Shown here piece after piece: positions 54,735 to 63,994 of a stretch of 64,000 nucleotides of DNA. Under the pieces are notes generated by a model that saw only the letters and a program-made list of their open reading frames with translations, was not told the origin of the DNA and ran no database searches. How positions within the stretch are numbered: the stretch's first letter is position 1; every line of letters begins with the position of its first letter. The stretch is from Syntrophomonas sp. DTU019 (lineage in GTDB: Bacteria > Bacillota > Syntrophomonadia > Syntrophomonadales > Syntrophomonadaceae). The translations under genes were made by a program, and so were the position numbers. The stretch covers positions 124,001 to 188,000 of the forward strand of contig CAJYDM010000001.1 of the NCBI GenBank assembly GCA_913757435.1, read 5' to 3'.

Positions 54735-55325
54735 ATGTGGGACTCTATCGTCAGCCTTCTAGAACAATACGGTATCTGGGGTCTGCTTATTACCGCTTTT
54801 GCTGAATCATCGTTTCTGCCCCTGGCACCGGATTTTTTTCTCATACCTTTGGGGCTGGCCATGCCGCGCTGGGCACTGGCTTTGGCTTTGATCACAACCA
54901 CGGCCTCTATCTGCGGATCAGCCTTCGGCTATTACCTGGGTTCACGCATCGGACGTCCCTTGCTAAAAAAACTGGTGTCGCGCCGCAGCCTGGCACGAAT
55001 CAAGATAATCTTCAACCGCTATGGAGGCTGGGCTATTCTGGTAGCAGCCCTTATTCCGCTGCCTTTTAAGCTTTTCACCATATCGGCAGGCGCATTCTCA
55101 ATGCGCTTTTCCACCTTCCTGATCACAGCTTTGATCGGTCGAGGCATCAGGTTTTTCGGGGAGGCTCTGTTATTGATGTATTACGGTCCCAAAGCACTGA
55201 CTCTCTTGCAATCAGACTTGTCTGACATCAGCCTTATCCTGGTCATAATAGCCATCGCTCTGATTCTGCTCTACTATTTCTGGCGCAGTCGTAAACCCCG
55301 CCTCAAAAAACAAGCCCTGGTTTAA
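54735..55325 (+). CDS. DedA/VTT-family membrane protein (YqaA-like)
   Basis: A 196-residue membrane protein with an SNARE-associated VTT domain (AESSFLPLAPDFFLIPLG, then GSRIGRPLLKKLV and PLPFKLFTISAGAFSM). Members are thought to flip lipids or lipid carriers. It is followed 183 bases later by a second DedA protein in the same direction. Confidence 0.85.
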   Translation: MWDSIVSLLEQYGIWGLLITAFAESSFLPLAPDFFLIPLGLAMPRWALALALITTTASICGSAFGYYLGSRIGRPLLKKLVSRRSLARIKIIFNRYGGWAILVAALIPLPFKLFTISAGAFSMRFSTFLITALIGRGIRFFGEALLLMYYGPKALTLLQSDLSDISLILVIIAIALILLYYFWRSRKPRLKKQALV

Positions 55326-55508
55326 TTGATTAGCTTACCTGCGCGCCGAAATAACCTCTGCTGCTCAATGCGCTGCCCCATGTACAGGGCAGCGTTTTGG
55401 CCCCTAACCACTTCGGGGTTGATTAAGGTCAGGCTGGACATGTAGTATCATAATTAAGATAGCAATCCTTCCCATCAATCCGCTTGTTCTTATAAATGGA
55501 GTATTTTA

Positions 55509-56129
55509 ATGGAATGGCTGGAATACTTATACCATATCGCAACCACATATATAGATGCCTGGGGTTACTGGGGACTGATCATCGGGATGGCGTTGGAGAG
55601 TGCCTGCATTCCCATCCCATCTGAAATAATCCTGCCCTACGGAGGATACATGGTATCGCGGGGCTTATTGGGATACTGGCCCGCTGTTCTGGCGGGCACC
55701 TTGGGCGGCGCCATCGGTTCCAGCCTGGCCTACTGGGTAGGATCAGTTGGGGGGCGCCCTTTCGTTCTGAAGTATGGCCGCTACATCCTGGTCACTCCCC
55801 GTGATATGCAGATCGCTGACCGCTGGTTCACCCGTTATGGGCATCTGGTGGTGTTCTGGGCCCGGCTCTTGCCGGTGGTCAGAACCTTTATATCGCTGCC
55901 GGCGGGCATTTCCCGTATGAATTTCAAACGATTTTTGATGTACACCATCCTGGGTTCGATCCCATGGAGCATATTATTCGTTTATCTAGGGGTTAAATTG
56001 GGACAGAATTGGGATCAGGTACGCAAGCTATTTGAAGAGTTTGACATTATTATACTCTCTGCATTGGTGGCATTGGTTGCGATCTACATCGCCACCAAGA
56101 TACGCCACAGTCGTTCTGGCCCTGCTTGA
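55509..56129 (+). CDS. DedA-family membrane protein
   Basis: A 206-residue DedA protein. ESACIPIPSEIILPYGGY, GGAIGSSLAYWVGS and FWARLLPVVRTFISLPAGISRM are the family motifs, with the R in the last motif needed for function. It lies between a VTT protein and a hemolysin III protein. Confidence 0.93.
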   Translation: MEWLEYLYHIATTYIDAWGYWGLIIGMALESACIPIPSEIILPYGGYMVSRGLLGYWPAVLAGTLGGAIGSSLAYWVGSVGGRPFVLKYGRYILVTPRDMQIADRWFTRYGHLVVFWARLLPVVRTFISLPAGISRMNFKRFLMYTILGSIPWSILFVYLGVKLGQNWDQVRKLFEEFDIIILSALVALVAIYIATKIRHSRSGPA

Positions 56130-56234
56130 TCGCGCTGGTGGTTATTGACGCAGTCTTTTGGCACGGTCGATACGCATCGGTGGGTACAGCTTATAACCGG
56201 TTAAGCTGATAATAAAATAATGAGGTGATTTATT

Positions 56235-56921
56235 ATGGATAATAAACCTTCCCCAGGGTTGTGGCATGACATTCTGCGCAGCTTCCGTCATCCCCGAGAA
56301 GCTTTCAGCAGCTACAGTCACTTTGCTGGCGCCCTTTTGTCTATCATAGCCCTGATCGCTCTGCTTCTACAGCTTCCCCAAGGCAGCGGACCTGGCGCTT
56401 ACATATCGCTGGCGGTTTTTGCAGCCAGCATGTTTTTGCTCTACACCACCAGTGGCTTTTATCACCTGGTGGTTTCATCCCAAAGGGTGATAGAAGTGCT
56501 GCGCCGTCTGGACCATATTATGATATATATGCTCATTGCCGGCACCTGTACTCCGGTATGTGTGATTTTCCTCTCCGGAGGGTGGCGCTGGGGAATGCTT
56601 ACCGTCATATGGTCACTGGCCGCGGCTGGATTGGTTTTCAAACTGCTGTGGCTTTCCGCGCCCCGCTGGCTATCCACCCTGAGCTATGTGCTGATGGGTT
56701 GGGTGGTGGCAGTGGCGATTCTGCCGCTCTCCAGGTCGCTGGCTGCTTCCGGCCTGGTCTGGCTGATCATGGGCGGTTTGTTATACAGCATCGGAGCTTT
56801 GTTGTACGCTACCCGCTTCCCTCGGTTAAGGTTTCGCGGGTTCGGTTTTCATGAGATATTCCACTTATTTGTATTGGCTGGCAGTGGCAGCCATTTTTGG
56901 ATGTTCTTCAGCTCCATTTAA
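56235..56921 (+). CDS. Hemolysin III-family membrane protein
   Basis: A 228-residue seven-helix protein of the PAQR/hemolysin III family. HFAGALLSIIAL, YTTSGFYHLVVSS, LDHIMIYMLIAGTCTPV and GFHEIFHLFVLAGS give the putative zinc-site histidines. The function in bacteria is uncertain. ATG 56235 follows GAGGTGATTT. Confidence 0.9.
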   Translation: MDNKPSPGLWHDILRSFRHPREAFSSYSHFAGALLSIIALIALLLQLPQGSGPGAYISLAVFAASMFLLYTTSGFYHLVVSSQRVIEVLRRLDHIMIYMLIAGTCTPVCVIFLSGGWRWGMLTVIWSLAAAGLVFKLLWLSAPRWLSTLSYVLMGWVVAVAILPLSRSLAASGLVWLIMGGLLYSIGALLYATRFPRLRFRGFGFHEIFHLFVLAGSGSHFWMFFSSI

Positions 56922-57186
56922 GCTGATATCAGGCTCATAATCGGCTCTTCACCGGTACCCCTATCTCACTCTTAAATTCCGCCAGGTCAATTCCTGGTTT
57001 AGGTTCCAAGTGAAGATATAACCCGACGGCACGTTGCTGTAATTGAAATCGGGCAGAATTTTGTATTTAAGGCATAGCAATAAGCAAGCAAAAAGATCGG
57101 CTCCATGATACCCCCAATGCTGGGTATTTGAAATGAGATATAATTATTATTATCCAGTAAATTTGCTCATTGATAGAGGTGATACA

Positions 57187-59148
57187 TTGTTTGGTAAACG
57201 AAGCAAGCATGATATCAAAAAAGCCTGGCAAGACTTTCAGAATAATAAACCGGTGGGAATTGGTCATGTCCGTGAGGTAATTCTTGATTCATGGGAACGC
57301 AGCCGGCAGTATGGCGTAAATGCCTTACATCAGAATAAACAGTTATGCTCTCCAGAAGAACTAATAAATAGACAAGCTAAAAACATAATCTTATTGAATG
57401 CTGCACATGATTACTTGGAACATCTCTATTCCAAAATTCTTAATAGCCAGGGAGTCGTGGTTTTGTCTGACGCAGAAGGCACTATTATTTTTGCTCTGGG
57501 CGACGAAAAAACCATGCGGAAAACTACGGCACCTGAACCTGGTCACGATTGCAGTGAAGCAACCATGGGGACTAACGGAGTAGGGACCTGCTTGGCATTA
57601 GAAAGGCCTATCCAAATATGGGCTGCTGAGCATTATTATCAGGGCAACCATATATGGTATTGTTCCTCAGCCCCCATTTTTGATCCGGCCGGAAATATGC
57701 TCGGATGTTTAAACGTTACTGGTACTTCGGAAAGCGTGCATGCTCATACCTTAGGCATGGTACTGGGTATGGCCAATGCCATTGAAAGACAAATTAAAAT
57801 TAACCAAATTACAGAAGAAAACCAAAAAGTTATTCGGAAGCAAGAAATAATCCTGAATTTGATCACAGATGGGGTTTTAATAGTTGATCCAACCGGTAAA
57901 ATCACCGAGATAAATCAACATGCCCTGCAAATGTTTGGCATGGCTAAAAAAGAGATTGTAAATCAGCCAATAAGCAAGCTTATCCCTTCTGGATTGGACA
58001 TTGATGATATTTTTATCAAGCACCGAATGCTTAAGAATAAGGAAATTGACTTTGCGTTACATGATAAAGATTTGTCCTGTTCCGTTTCTACGGCTATTAG
58101 TAGGAACGAAAAAGGACTGCTTGAAAATTTAATCTTAACCTTTACTCCCAGCAAGAATATCCATGCCTTGGTCAACCAAGTGACAGGTTCCTGGGCCAGA
58201 TACACTTTCGAACAAATGATAGGTCACTCATCAGCTTTTCAGGAGGCCATCCGTCAGGGTAAGCTGGCAGCCTTGGCCAATTCCAACGTCCTAATTACCG
58301 GAGAAAGCGGGACGGGGAAGGAACTAATGTCCCAGGCTATTCACAACGCCAGTAACCGCTTTCATAAGCCTTTCATAATTATAAATTGTGGTGCTTTGCC
58401 ACGTGGATTAATAGTTAGTGAATTATTTGGCTATGAAGGAGGATCTTTTACCGGTTCCAAGAAGGACGGTAATCCAGGCAAGTTTGAACTCGCAGACGGA
58501 GGCACCATTTTCCTGGATGAAATAGGCGAATTACCATTGGATGTCCAGGCTACTTTACTCCGGATTATACAACACAAGGTAGTAAACCGGATTGGCAGCA
58601 GCAAACCCAAACCGATCGATGTCCGGATTATTGCCGCCACCAATAAGAATCTAGCGGAGGAGGTTCTAAACAAAACCTTCCGCCAAGATCTCTTTTACCG
58701 CTTAAATGTTCTGGCAATCAATATGCCTAGCCTTAGAGAGCGTAAGGAAGATATTGAAATCTTGATAAACAGTACGATGGATAGAATAAAGAAACAAACT
58801 AACAAATCCTCTCTGACCATTGAGAGCCAGACCATGGTTTTACTAAAAAATCATGAATGGCCTGGTAATATCCGCGAACTGGAAAACGTTTTGGAAAGGG
58901 CGGCCAACATATGCGAGGATTCTGTTATCAGGTGCAGCGATTTGCCAAATTACATTACCGAGAAGGGTTTTAAAGCAGTGCCAGACATTAATATTATTGA
59001 ACAAACCGAAATGACTTTAATCATGGATACGCTGCGGGAGACCCACGGAAATATTAGGCGAACCGCTGAAAAACTGGGTATTGCCCGCAATACGGTTTAC
59101 CGCAAAATGAAAAGATATAACATTGCTAGGAATATCGGAGAACAGTAA
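57187..59148 (+). CDS. Sigma54-dependent transcriptional activator (AcoR type, GAF-PAS-AAA-Fis)
   Basis: About 653 residues: an N-terminal GAF-like region, a PAS-like region (IVDPTGKITEINQHALQM), a sigma54-activator AAA+ domain with GESGTGKELMSQ, the FLDEIGELP Walker B, and a C-terminal Fis helix-turn-helix (NIRRTAEKLGIARNTVYRKM). The loop usually written GAFTGA is GSFTGS here. The open frame starts at 57133, but TTG 57187 after GAGGTGATAC fits better. Just downstream is a sigma54 promoter and an SDR gene, its obvious target. Confidence 0.93.
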   Translation: MFGKRSKHDIKKAWQDFQNNKPVGIGHVREVILDSWERSRQYGVNALHQNKQLCSPEELINRQAKNIILLNAAHDYLEHLYSKILNSQGVVVLSDAEGTIIFALGDEKTMRKTTAPEPGHDCSEATMGTNGVGTCLALERPIQIWAAEHYYQGNHIWYCSSAPIFDPAGNMLGCLNVTGTSESVHAHTLGMVLGMANAIERQIKINQITEENQKVIRKQEIILNLITDGVLIVDPTGKITEINQHALQMFGMAKKEIVNQPISKLIPSGLDIDDIFIKHRMLKNKEIDFALHDKDLSCSVSTAISRNEKGLLENLILTFTPSKNIHALVNQVTGSWARYTFEQMIGHSSAFQEAIRQGKLAALANSNVLITGESGTGKELMSQAIHNASNRFHKPFIIINCGALPRGLIVSELFGYEGGSFTGSKKDGNPGKFELADGGTIFLDEIGELPLDVQATLLRIIQHKVVNRIGSSKPKPIDVRIIAATNKNLAEEVLNKTFRQDLFYRLNVLAINMPSLRERKEDIEILINSTMDRIKKQTNKSSLTIESQTMVLLKNHEWPGNIRELENVLERAANICEDSVIRCSDLPNYITEKGFKAVPDINIIEQTEMTLIMDTLRETHGNIRRTAEKLGIARNTVYRKMKRYNIARNIGEQ

Positions 59149-59155
59149 TACAAGC

Positions 59156-59215
59156 AGAAGGTGTAACAAAATGGAGCATGTCCAATGGGACATGCTCCAT
59201 TTTGTTACACCTTCT
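59156..59215. terminator. Perfect 28-bp inverted repeat with 4-base loop after the activator gene
   Basis: Arms 59156-59183 and 59188-59215 pair perfectly over 28 bases. The left arm begins seven bases after the stop of the activator gene. It is probably a bidirectional terminator, but such a long perfect stem without a T run is unusual. Confidence 0.65.
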
Positions 59216-59284
59216 TATAGTTTCCTACTCTGCCATAAACCATAATATCCCATTAGATTCACGCTCTATTCGTTAGCACTTACC

Positions 59285-59300
59285 TGGCATAGATTTTGCT
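59285..59300 (+). promoter_or_regulatory. Sigma54 (-24/-12) promoter before the SDR gene
   Basis: TGGCAT, five bases, then TTGCT gives GG at 59286-59287 and GC at 59298-59299, the strict sigma54 spacing. The start of transcription would be near 59311, about 60 bases before the SDR start. The upstream sigma54 activator is the likely controller. Confidence 0.8.
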
Positions 59301-59371
59301 TAAATGCATTAGTAACCATATCGAGATATATATCCGATATTGTGAAAATTATAATTATGGGGGGAAAATCT

Positions 59372-60134
59372 ATGTCGAACGAGTTTCAGGGGAAAGTCGC
59401 TATCGTATCCGGGGGGGGGATCCGGAATCGGTGCTGAAACGGCTAAAATTCTTGCTGCCGGGGGCATCGAGTCGTTCTGTCCGACATAAGTCTACCATTG
59501 GTCATGGAGGCTGTGGCGGCTGAGATCTTGAAGGCGGGGGGCAAGGCGGCGGCATTTAGGGAAAGCTGATGTGGAAAAGCCTGAGGATGCTGAAGCTACC
59601 GTCGAATTCGCCAAAAAAACATATGGCGGCCTACATCTGGCATTTAATAATGCCGGCATAGTAGGTGCTGAGAAACATGTCGACGGACTCACGCCTGAAG
59701 AGTGGAACAGTGTCATTAACATCAATTTAAATGGGGTATTCTATGCCATGCACTACCAAATCCCAGCAATTCTAGCGTCGGGCGGTGGTGCAATCGTAAA
59801 CACCTCATCGATCGCTGGTTTTATTGGGATCGAGAATCTGAGCCACTATTGTGCCTCTAAGCATGGAGTCGCCGGTCTCACCAAAGCAGCTTCGATTGAA
59901 TTCGGCTGCAAAGGTATCCGTATCAACTCGCTGCACCCGGGTTATATCTTGACCCCGCTCATCGCTCAGTGGACGGACACAGAATTGAAAGACACTCTGA
60001 TTGGGCTGCATCCATGCGGGCGACTAGGTGAACCTAAGGAAATCGCCGAAGTTGCTTGCTTCCTACTTTCGGACAAGGCTTCGTTCATGAGCGGTTCTCA
60101 GGTCGTTGTTGATGGTGGATTCCTTACCGTTTAA
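59372..60134 (+). pseudogene. SDR-family dehydrogenase with three apparent frameshifts
   Basis: An SDR gene starts at ATG 59372 (NEFQGKVAIVSGGG). It breaks at a nine-G run (59411-59419), near 59470 and near 59562; each looks like one extra base, and together they restore the frame. From 59571 on the protein is intact: NNAGIVGAEK, NTSSIAGFIG, the YCASK triad, and the end SQVVVDGGF. It is either a recent pseudogene or an artefact of sequence errors. If intact it would be an NAD-dependent alcohol or acyl reductase under sigma54 control. Confidence 0.8.
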
Positions 60135-60192
60135 GTGGAACATTATTCCCAGGGATCTTCACATTACTATCAAAATCAATATTTAGAGCCGT

Positions 60193-60222
60193 TTGGCACC
60201 GCCCCTACAGAGGCGGTGCCAA
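60193..60222 (+). terminator. Terminator after the SDR gene
   Basis: A perfect 11-pair stem, TTGGCACCGCC with GGCGGTGCCAA, with an eight-base loop, about 60 bases after the SDR stop. Confidence 0.6.
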
Positions 60223-60379
60223 TGGTGAATTAGATTCATATTGATCTAATATAAAGCACAAGAGATGGCCTAATAGGGGGTAGACTTCTTATAGAATGAG
60301 AGTGTATTTATTTAGATCTTATCAATCATTTTAACAAGATATATGATTCCAATCATATATATCCTCAGGATTCATGTTC

Positions 60380-60419
60380 AAGCCAAAAGGCCTTTCTACC
60401 CAGAAAGGCCTTTTGGCTT
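60380..60419. terminator. Perfect 18-pair hairpin, likely bidirectional terminator
   Basis: Arms 60380-60397 and 60402-60419 pair perfectly around a four-base loop; T residues follow on the plus strand. It is between convergent transcripts. Confidence 0.7.
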
Positions 60420-60493
60420 TCTGACATCAACAGCGAACGTTTCCTACTTGGTTGTTCAGGGTTGGGATGCTCCCAATGCCCAGAGAGCAAAGA

Positions 60494-60537
60494 AAAACCT
60501 GTGAGAGTTTTAGCTTTGGCTTACCCTCACAGGTTTT
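60494..60537 (-). terminator. Terminator after glmS
   Basis: On the minus strand AAAACCTGTGAG pairs with CTCACAGGTTTT, loop about 20 bases with some inner pairing, then T residues. It is 40 bases after the glmS stop. Confidence 0.75.
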
Positions 60538-60578
60538 GATTTAACCATTCTGCCCGCATCAATACCGCTATGGAACCA

Positions 60579-62405
60579 TTATTCCACCGTCACGCTTTTG
60601 GCCAGATTCCTGGGCTTGTCAACATCCAAGCCCCGCATCACGGCCATATAATAGGCGAATATCTGCAGCGGTATTACCCCGATGATAGGTGCTAAAATGG
60701 GGTTAATATCAGGCAACAGAATCTGTTCGTCACATTCCTGGCAGGCCTCCTGCAAGTTATTCTTACAGATAGCTACGACTATTGCTCCCCGGGCTTTGAC
60801 CTCTTTGATGTTGGACATGGACTTTTCCACCAGGTTATCCTGAGTGATCAAGGCTAAGACCGGAACCCCATCATCTATGAGGGCCAGGGGGCCGTGTTTC
60901 AATTCACCAGCCGCATAGGCTTCAGCATGGATGTAGGAGATCTCTTTCAATTTCAAAGCACCTTCCATGGCTACTGCGTAGTCAAAGCCGCGCCCCAGGA
61001 AAAAGGTGCTCTGCACGCTGGCATACTTGTAGGCCAGGGCTTTGATTTTCCCCTCTTCAGCTAACACCTGTTCCGCCAGAGTATCAGTATAAAGCAGGTC
61101 GCTGTATATGTGCTGCAGTTCCGGGGTGCTCATCGTACCCCTCACATCAGCCAGATATATGGCCAGAAGATACATTACCACCAACTGAGTGGTGTAAGCT
61201 TTGGTGGAAGCCACCGCGATCTCTGGCCCGGCGTGAGTGTATATCACCTGATCGGCCTCACGGGCTATGGCGCTCCCTACCACGTTAGTGACCGCCAGGA
61301 CCTTAATGCCTTGACGCCTGGCTTCCTGCAAAGCCGCCTTGGTGTCAGCTGTCTCCCCCGACTGGCTTATCACGATCATTAAATCATTAGGTTGCCATAA
61401 CACCTCGCGATAACGAAATTCGGAGGCAATGTCAGTTTCCACCGGCACCCGGGCCAGTTTCTCTATAGCTACCCGTCCTACTAAACCGGCATGATATGCT
61501 GTGCCGCAAGCCACTATGAAAATCCTGCCCAGGTTTTTAAACACCTCATCCAGGCCTAGATAAGAGAAATCAACCCGCCCGTTGAGGGAAGTGCCCCTTA
61601 GGGTGGCGCGTATCGCTTCTGGCTGCTCATGGATCTCCTTGAGCATGAAATGCTCATATCCGCCTTTTTCGGCAGAGATAGGATCCCAGGTCACAGTAAA
61701 TACCTCTTTGTCAACCGGATCACCTATCAAATCAGTTATAACTACCTCGTCTGCCTTGACTACAGCAAACTCGTTGTCTTCCAGAATATACACCTGTGTA
61801 GTCCGTCCCAGAATAGCAGGGATGTCGGAGGCCACATAGTTCTCACCTTCACCCAGCCCGATGATCAATGGACTGTCTTTCTTGGCCACCACGATCTTAT
61901 CAGGTTCATCTTGATGAATCACCGCCAGAGCGAAAGAGCCGTGAATGACCGCCAGGGTCTGGCGCACTGCCGCTTCAAGTGAATGGTGATAATATTTTTC
62001 CACCAGGTGAGCGACCACTTCGGTATCGGTTTCCGATACGAAATCATGGCCCTCCAGTATCAGTTGTTTCCTTAAGGAAGCATAGTTCTCGATAATGCCG
62101 TTATGCACCACCGCAACACGCCCGCTGCAGTCGTTGTGAGGGTGTGCATTGCGGTCGCTGGGAACCCCATGGGTAGCCCAGCGGGTGTGCCCGATACCCA
62201 AAACGCTGGCGGGAAAATCCTGTAGACAGTCGACCAACTCTGCCAGGCGCCCTTTACGTTTAAGCACCTCCAGGTGGTCGACTGCTCCGTTGCGGTAAAC
62301 CACGATCCCAGCCGAATCATAACCTCGGTATTCCAGTCGGCTCAATCCCTCTATAATTACCGGCACAGCATCAGACTGGCCGATATAACCCATAATTCCA
62401 CACAT
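60579..62405 (-). CDS. glmS: Glutamine-fructose-6-phosphate aminotransferase GlmS
   Basis: A 608-residue enzyme that makes glucosamine-6-phosphate from fructose-6-phosphate and glutamine. The Cys nucleophile is the second codon (MCGIMGYIG), the glutaminase domain spans the first 240 residues, and the two SIS domains have SQSGETADT and STKAYTTQLV. The C-terminus ends KSVTVE as in all GlmS. It is controlled by the ribozyme upstream of it and lies downstream of glmM. Confidence 0.98.
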   Translation of the reverse strand: MCGIMGYIGQSDAVPVIIEGLSRLEYRGYDSAGIVVYRNGAVDHLEVLKRKGRLAELVDCLQDFPASVLGIGHTRWATHGVPSDRNAHPHNDCSGRVAVVHNGIIENYASLRKQLILEGHDFVSETDTEVVAHLVEKYYHHSLEAAVRQTLAVIHGSFALAVIHQDEPDKIVVAKKDSPLIIGLGEGENYVASDIPAILGRTTQVYILEDNEFAVVKADEVVITDLIGDPVDKEVFTVTWDPISAEKGGYEHFMLKEIHEQPEAIRATLRGTSLNGRVDFSYLGLDEVFKNLGRIFIVACGTAYHAGLVGRVAIEKLARVPVETDIASEFRYREVLWQPNDLMIVISQSGETADTKAALQEARRQGIKVLAVTNVVGSAIAREADQVIYTHAGPEIAVASTKAYTTQLVVMYLLAIYLADVRGTMSTPELQHIYSDLLYTDTLAEQVLAEEGKIKALAYKYASVQSTFFLGRGFDYAVAMEGALKLKEISYIHAEAYAAGELKHGPLALIDDGVPVLALITQDNLVEKSMSNIKEVKARGAIVVAICKNNLQEACQECDEQILLPDINPILAPIIGVIPLQIFAYYMAVMRGLDVDKPRNLAKSVTVE

Positions 62406-62464
62406 ATATAATTTCGAACCTCCGTCAGATATAAATTCAATTTAGAGAACGCCATAAAACAGGC

Positions 62465-62481
62465 CGGGAACGTGGTTCCCG
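62465..62481 (-). other. Short perfect hairpin between the glmS ribozyme and the glmS start
   Basis: A seven-pair stem CGGGAAC/GTTCCCG with a three-base loop, followed on the minus strand by GCCTGTTTT. It may be a structural part of the ribozyme's 3' side or an expression-platform element. No ribosome site is inside it. Confidence 0.4.
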
Positions 62482-62484
62482 ACT

Positions 62485-62640
62485 CTTCCAATATGGGCTT
62501 CCACATGAAGGCCCTTTGTCGCAGGCATTGCTGCCTGTTTTACTGGCCTCCTGACGGTGGTGGGCACCGGGGCATCCGCCGAACGATTCGATAAACCTCC
62601 TCGTCAACCCGCAGTATAAAACAAAGCGGGTCCAGGCGCT
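62485..62640 (-). ncRNA. glmS ribozyme/riboswitch
   Basis: On the minus strand the element starts with AGCGCC at 62640 and has the conserved core GACGAGGAGGTTTATCGAA, then TCGGCGGATGCCCCGG, followed by the 3' pairing region. The RNA self-cleaves before the first G of GCGCC (between 62640 and 62639) when glucosamine-6-phosphate is high, and the glmS message is then degraded. The 3' edge is approximate. Confidence 0.95.
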
Positions 62641-62644
62641 GACT

Positions 62645-63994
62645 TTATTGTTTGGCTACCTCTTCCACTGCTTTCTTGATATCATTGATCACTTCCTTTA
62701 ACAGATAATGGTCCGGCCTGAGCCATAAGCCTGACCAGCGGTTCAGTTCCTGAAGGTCTCAACACCAGTTTGCCCCATTCCCCAACCTGGTTTCAGCATC
62801 GGCCAGAGCGGCTTGCACCAGATCATGGCTTAGCACCGCTTCCTTATTCTCGATGCGCATTGACCAGTAATTGAGGATATTTCTCCATTTCCGGCCCAGT
62901 TCAGACAGACTCAAACCAGTCCGTTGCATCACCTCCACCAGTTTGATTGAAGTCAACAGACCGTCTCCGGTGTTGGCATACTGTTTGAAAATAATGTGCC
63001 CCGACTGCTCGCCACCTAGCAGAGCTCCGGTTTCCACCATTTTTTCCAACACATAGCGATCCCCCACCTTGCAGCTGTCGACCCTCACATTCTCCCTCCG
63101 CAGAGCGATCTCAAAGCCGATATTGCTCATTACCGTAGCCACCACTGAGGCAGGCTTAAGAAGCTTCTGGCGGCGCATATCCAGAGCGCAGATCAGCATA
63201 ATATGATCGCCGTCAAGTTCATTGCCCTTTTCATCTATGGCAATGCAGCGGTCAGCATCACCATCATATGCGATGCCTAAATCGGCGTGGTAATGCAGCA
63301 CCGCCTTTTTCAACGGCTCGGTATGGGTGGAACCGCAACGGTCATTGATATTGATGCCATTCGGCTTGTCGCCAATGCTTATGACCCGTGCGCCCAGGCG
63401 CTGCCACAACTCTGGAGCTACATGGTAAGCCGCCCCGTTGGCACAGTCTAGAACCACTGTCATGCCCTGTAGATCCATGTTCCCGACGCAGCAGGAGCAA
63501 AGATGCTGCAAATAACTCTGGTTGGCGGCTTCCACACTGTAAACCCGGCCTACATCAGGTCCCTGCGGCCTGCTCAAGCCTTCGGTACCGTGTTGCACCA
63601 ACTCCTCAATCTTATGTTCTATCTCATCGGGTAGTTTATATCCTGCCGGGCCGAAGAATTTGATGCCATTATCTTCAACCGGGTTGTGTGATGCAGAAAT
63701 CACTATACCGCAATTGGCCTGATATTTTTCTGTCAAATAGGCCACCGCCGGAGTAGGGACTATTCCTGCGGTCAAGACGTCCGCACCGGTGGAACATATT
63801 CCCGCTAAAAGGGCGGATTCAAGCATATCCCCGGATATGCGGGTATCTTTACCTACTAAAATTCGCGGCCTTCCCGCAGGATTCTGCTGCGCCAGTATAT
63901 AGCTGCCCGCCCGCCCCAGTTTAAAGGCCAGCTCGGCTGTTAAATCCAAATTGGCGATGCCTCTGACTCCATCTGTACCGAATAAACTCCCCAC
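62645..63994 (-). CDS. glmM: Phosphoglucosamine mutase GlmM with frameshifted C-terminal domain
   Basis: GlmM makes glucosamine-1-phosphate from GlmS product. The first 411 residues are typical: LFGTDGVRGIAN, the phosphoserine in ISASHNPVED (S102) and DGDADRC. The given frame stops at 62759 after GNGANWC, where GNGGKLVLRPSGTEP is expected. A one-base loss at a G run (62773-62776) and a two-base loss (or one-base gain) near 62717 restore the frame; the conserved PSGTEP lies between in the other frame. The reading frame ends at TAA 62647-62645, five bases before the ribozyme. Start GTG 63994. Sequence error or real mutation cannot be told apart. Confidence 0.88.

Larger units (their letters stand above)
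60135..60578. other. Intergenic region holding three terminators
   Basis: Three hairpins lie in this 440-base gap and no gene was found. They are TTGGCACCGCC/GGCGGTGCCAA (60193-60222), an 18-pair stem (60380-60397 with 60402-60419), and AAAACCTGTGAG/CTCACAGGTTTT (60494-60537). The third ends the glmS transcript on the minus strand, and the first most likely ends the SDR transcript. The role of the middle one is not clear. Confidence 0.7.

Noticed and set aside
62759-62761. TGA in glmM as possible selenocysteine codon
   Set aside because: The residues after it in that frame do not match GlmM, while the other frame gives PSGTEP; a frameshift explains it.
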